Assembly: GCF_949628265.1 (NCBI RefSeq)
Contig: NC_088790.1
Coordinates: 12,528,545 to 12,592,544 of the forward strand
Reading direction: 5' to 3'
Length of the DNA stretch: 64,000 bases
From: Cloeon dipterum
Lineage: Eukaryota; Arthropoda; Insecta; Ephemeroptera; Baetidae
Every line of letters begins with the position of its first letter. Position 1 is the first letter of the stretch. The notes below the pieces were generated by a model. That model was not told the DNA's origin. It saw only the letters and a list, made by a program, of their open reading frames with translations, and made no database searches. The position numbers and the translations under genes were made by a program. Positions 62,621 through 64,000 of this stretch are shown piece after piece.

Positions 62621-63810
62621 CCTACAAGCACGAAATTTTCAAATCGATTAATTCAAGAAGTTTTTGACTGAACAAACACTCAAAAAACGTTATCAGAGCT
62701 AGAAAAATCAAAGGCGATAATTTTAAGGCCATGGCCACATAAAAACTAATAAACCTTAAACATTTTTTGTTTGCATTTCTGAGCCGACTCAAATATTGGC
62801 CATAAAGAAAATTATGATAAAATCATGGGCAGTAACAGTAACATTATAAATTTGATCATCACCAATTAAAGACCCAGGATTACCTAGTTCTGCGCGAAAT
62901 AACAAACTCAATGAAGTGCTCATGCACAAAAAATTAAGTTATTGCACATACAAATTGCTCGACATGAATTTTGCTGCTACCTTCTTCCTTGAAAGGAGAA
63001 ACTGACGCAATTAAGTTATTGAATAACCACCTTGTCGGCGGAGGAAACGTAATATTGCAGTTTGGAGTGGCGAGCTGGCAAGATTTGTTATTGAACTGGC
63101 TTGCGAGCTTCAGTGCCAACTGACGTATATATAACTGTTCAGGCTGGCACACAACACATCCTGTGCTGTCTTCAACTGCGTTCAATCGAGCATGGAAAAT
63201 TTGCATTTTAAAGAGGAGGAAGCGTGACTTCCAGCAGACCTTTAAACAAGCCTAATTAGCACTACAACGCTATTGAGATGCTAGCATAGCAAGTTGGAAC
63301 ATCTGCATAATATATGTTAAGGAAAAATGGGGGATATGTTAAAGAATGCAGTAGTTGTTTGGGAGCTTCCGGTACTTTTAAAGGTTGAAACATTATTATG
63401 CTCACTTTTCAGCGTTTGCAGGAATATTTGTATTTTTGTGTGATTTATGAGTACTTTATCTTTGAGCCTGACAGATGGAAGGATTAAAGTTACGTTTACA
63501 GATATCACACGCGCAAAACTTTTCACAAACACTACATTTTTTCATGACAAATTTTTCACACACTTGCAAATAGTAGAAAAATAGAAATACTGAAAAGTGC
63601 CGAATTTTTACTTTTTTCCGTGTAAGTAAGTTAACCAGCCCGTTGGCTCGCATTGTTAAGGCACTCTCAGGAGTGTCAAAGCAATGTGAGGTATTTGAGC
63701 AGTTCGGAGATCTAATACTGGCTACCCAATGTCAGAGATGGCAAAAAGTGGTTAGTTTAGTGACTCGAATTGCTCAAATTGCTCGACGGGCTGGGAGGCG
63801 CACCGGCGCC
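62621..63810 (-). promoter_or_regulatory. HMG-CoA synthase upstream region
   Basis: The acceptor just before the start codon shows that at least one non-coding exon lies upstream. A TATA-like TATATATAA at 63126-63134 (TTATATATA on the minus strand), in a locally GC-richer stretch, is a possible core promoter. No sterol response element was recognised and no other gene is supported here. Confidence 0.35.
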
Positions 63811-64000
63811 GACTCGCTACTTGCTGGTTTGCACCTTTCCAGCATGCGTGATTTGGCTTCACGGGACAAATGTCTAGCGTTTCAATGCAGTCCTCGGTGC
63901 AGAGGCAAGTGGCCCTTCAGTGGGCTGGGTCCCTGTGCGGCCTGGTGCGCCCATGTTATCCGTTCGCGGTGTTATTGGGACCCGGGTTTCAGCATTCGTG
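63811..64000 (+). repeat. Dispersed repeat family, copy B (subfamily 1), cut by window edge
   Basis: Reads GACTCGCTACTTGCTGG, TTTGCACCTTTCCAGCATGC, TCTAGCGTTTCAATGCAGT, CCTCGGTGCAGAGGCAAG, CCATGTTATCCGTTCGCGG and TTATTGGGACCCGGG, then runs off the window. It is nearly identical to copy A, in the opposite orientation. Confidence 0.8.

Noticed and set aside
1-64000. CRISPR array, bacterial operon or phage content
   Set aside because: Spliced metazoan genes throughout; no regularly spaced direct repeats with unique spacers.

Overview
The window is animal nuclear DNA, most likely from an arthropod and probably a non-dipteran insect. Genes are split by short AT-rich introns with GT..AG ends, proteins resemble metazoan families, and intergenic DNA is AT-rich with short interspersed repeats. 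I cannot fix the species. Eight protein-coding genes can be built exon by exon. In every one the exon lengths sum to a whole number of codons and the splice phases agree, which is the main support for the models.

Layout: (1) 1-6268, plus: C-terminal 1,123 residues of an SZT2-like KICSTOR subunit, running in from the left edge. (2) 6881-12931, minus: NSD-family H3K36 methyltransferase (PWWP, PHD fingers, PWWP, AWS, SET, post-SET), convergent with SZT2. (3) 13871-15501, minus: a degenerate CAP-domain protein with a signal peptide and a C-terminal membrane anchor. (4) 16144-17490, plus: lin-7/Veli (L27 + PDZ), head-to-head with the CAP gene. (5) 17971-21141, minus: BTB-BACK-TLDc protein, tail-to-tail with lin-7. 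(6) 24359-54948, minus: a TRPC cation channel of 963 residues spread over about 30 kb, with a 15.5-kb first intron. (7) 56087-57910, minus: a secreted serine-protease homologue that has lost the catalytic triad. (8) 58870-62620, minus: cytosolic HMG-CoA synthase.

The genes do not form one pathway. They cover amino-acid sensing to mTORC1, chromatin, polarity scaffolding, calcium entry, and mevalonate/isoprenoid synthesis. The most unusual features are at the TRPC 3' end. Its last two coding exons encode a repeated helix-plus-polyproline module. The frame also stays open for 38 codons beyond the TAG and repeats the C-terminal LYKT..YT motif, so that both possible termini are class I PDZ ligands. 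lin-7 and TRPC each contain a GC-AG intron.

Repeats: five copies of an unassigned family of about 200 bp in two subfamilies (two copies nearly identical), a foldback MITE with TA target duplications inside TRPC intron 1, a coding minisatellite in SZT2, and GA and CA microsatellites. No tRNA, rRNA or CRISPR was recognised.
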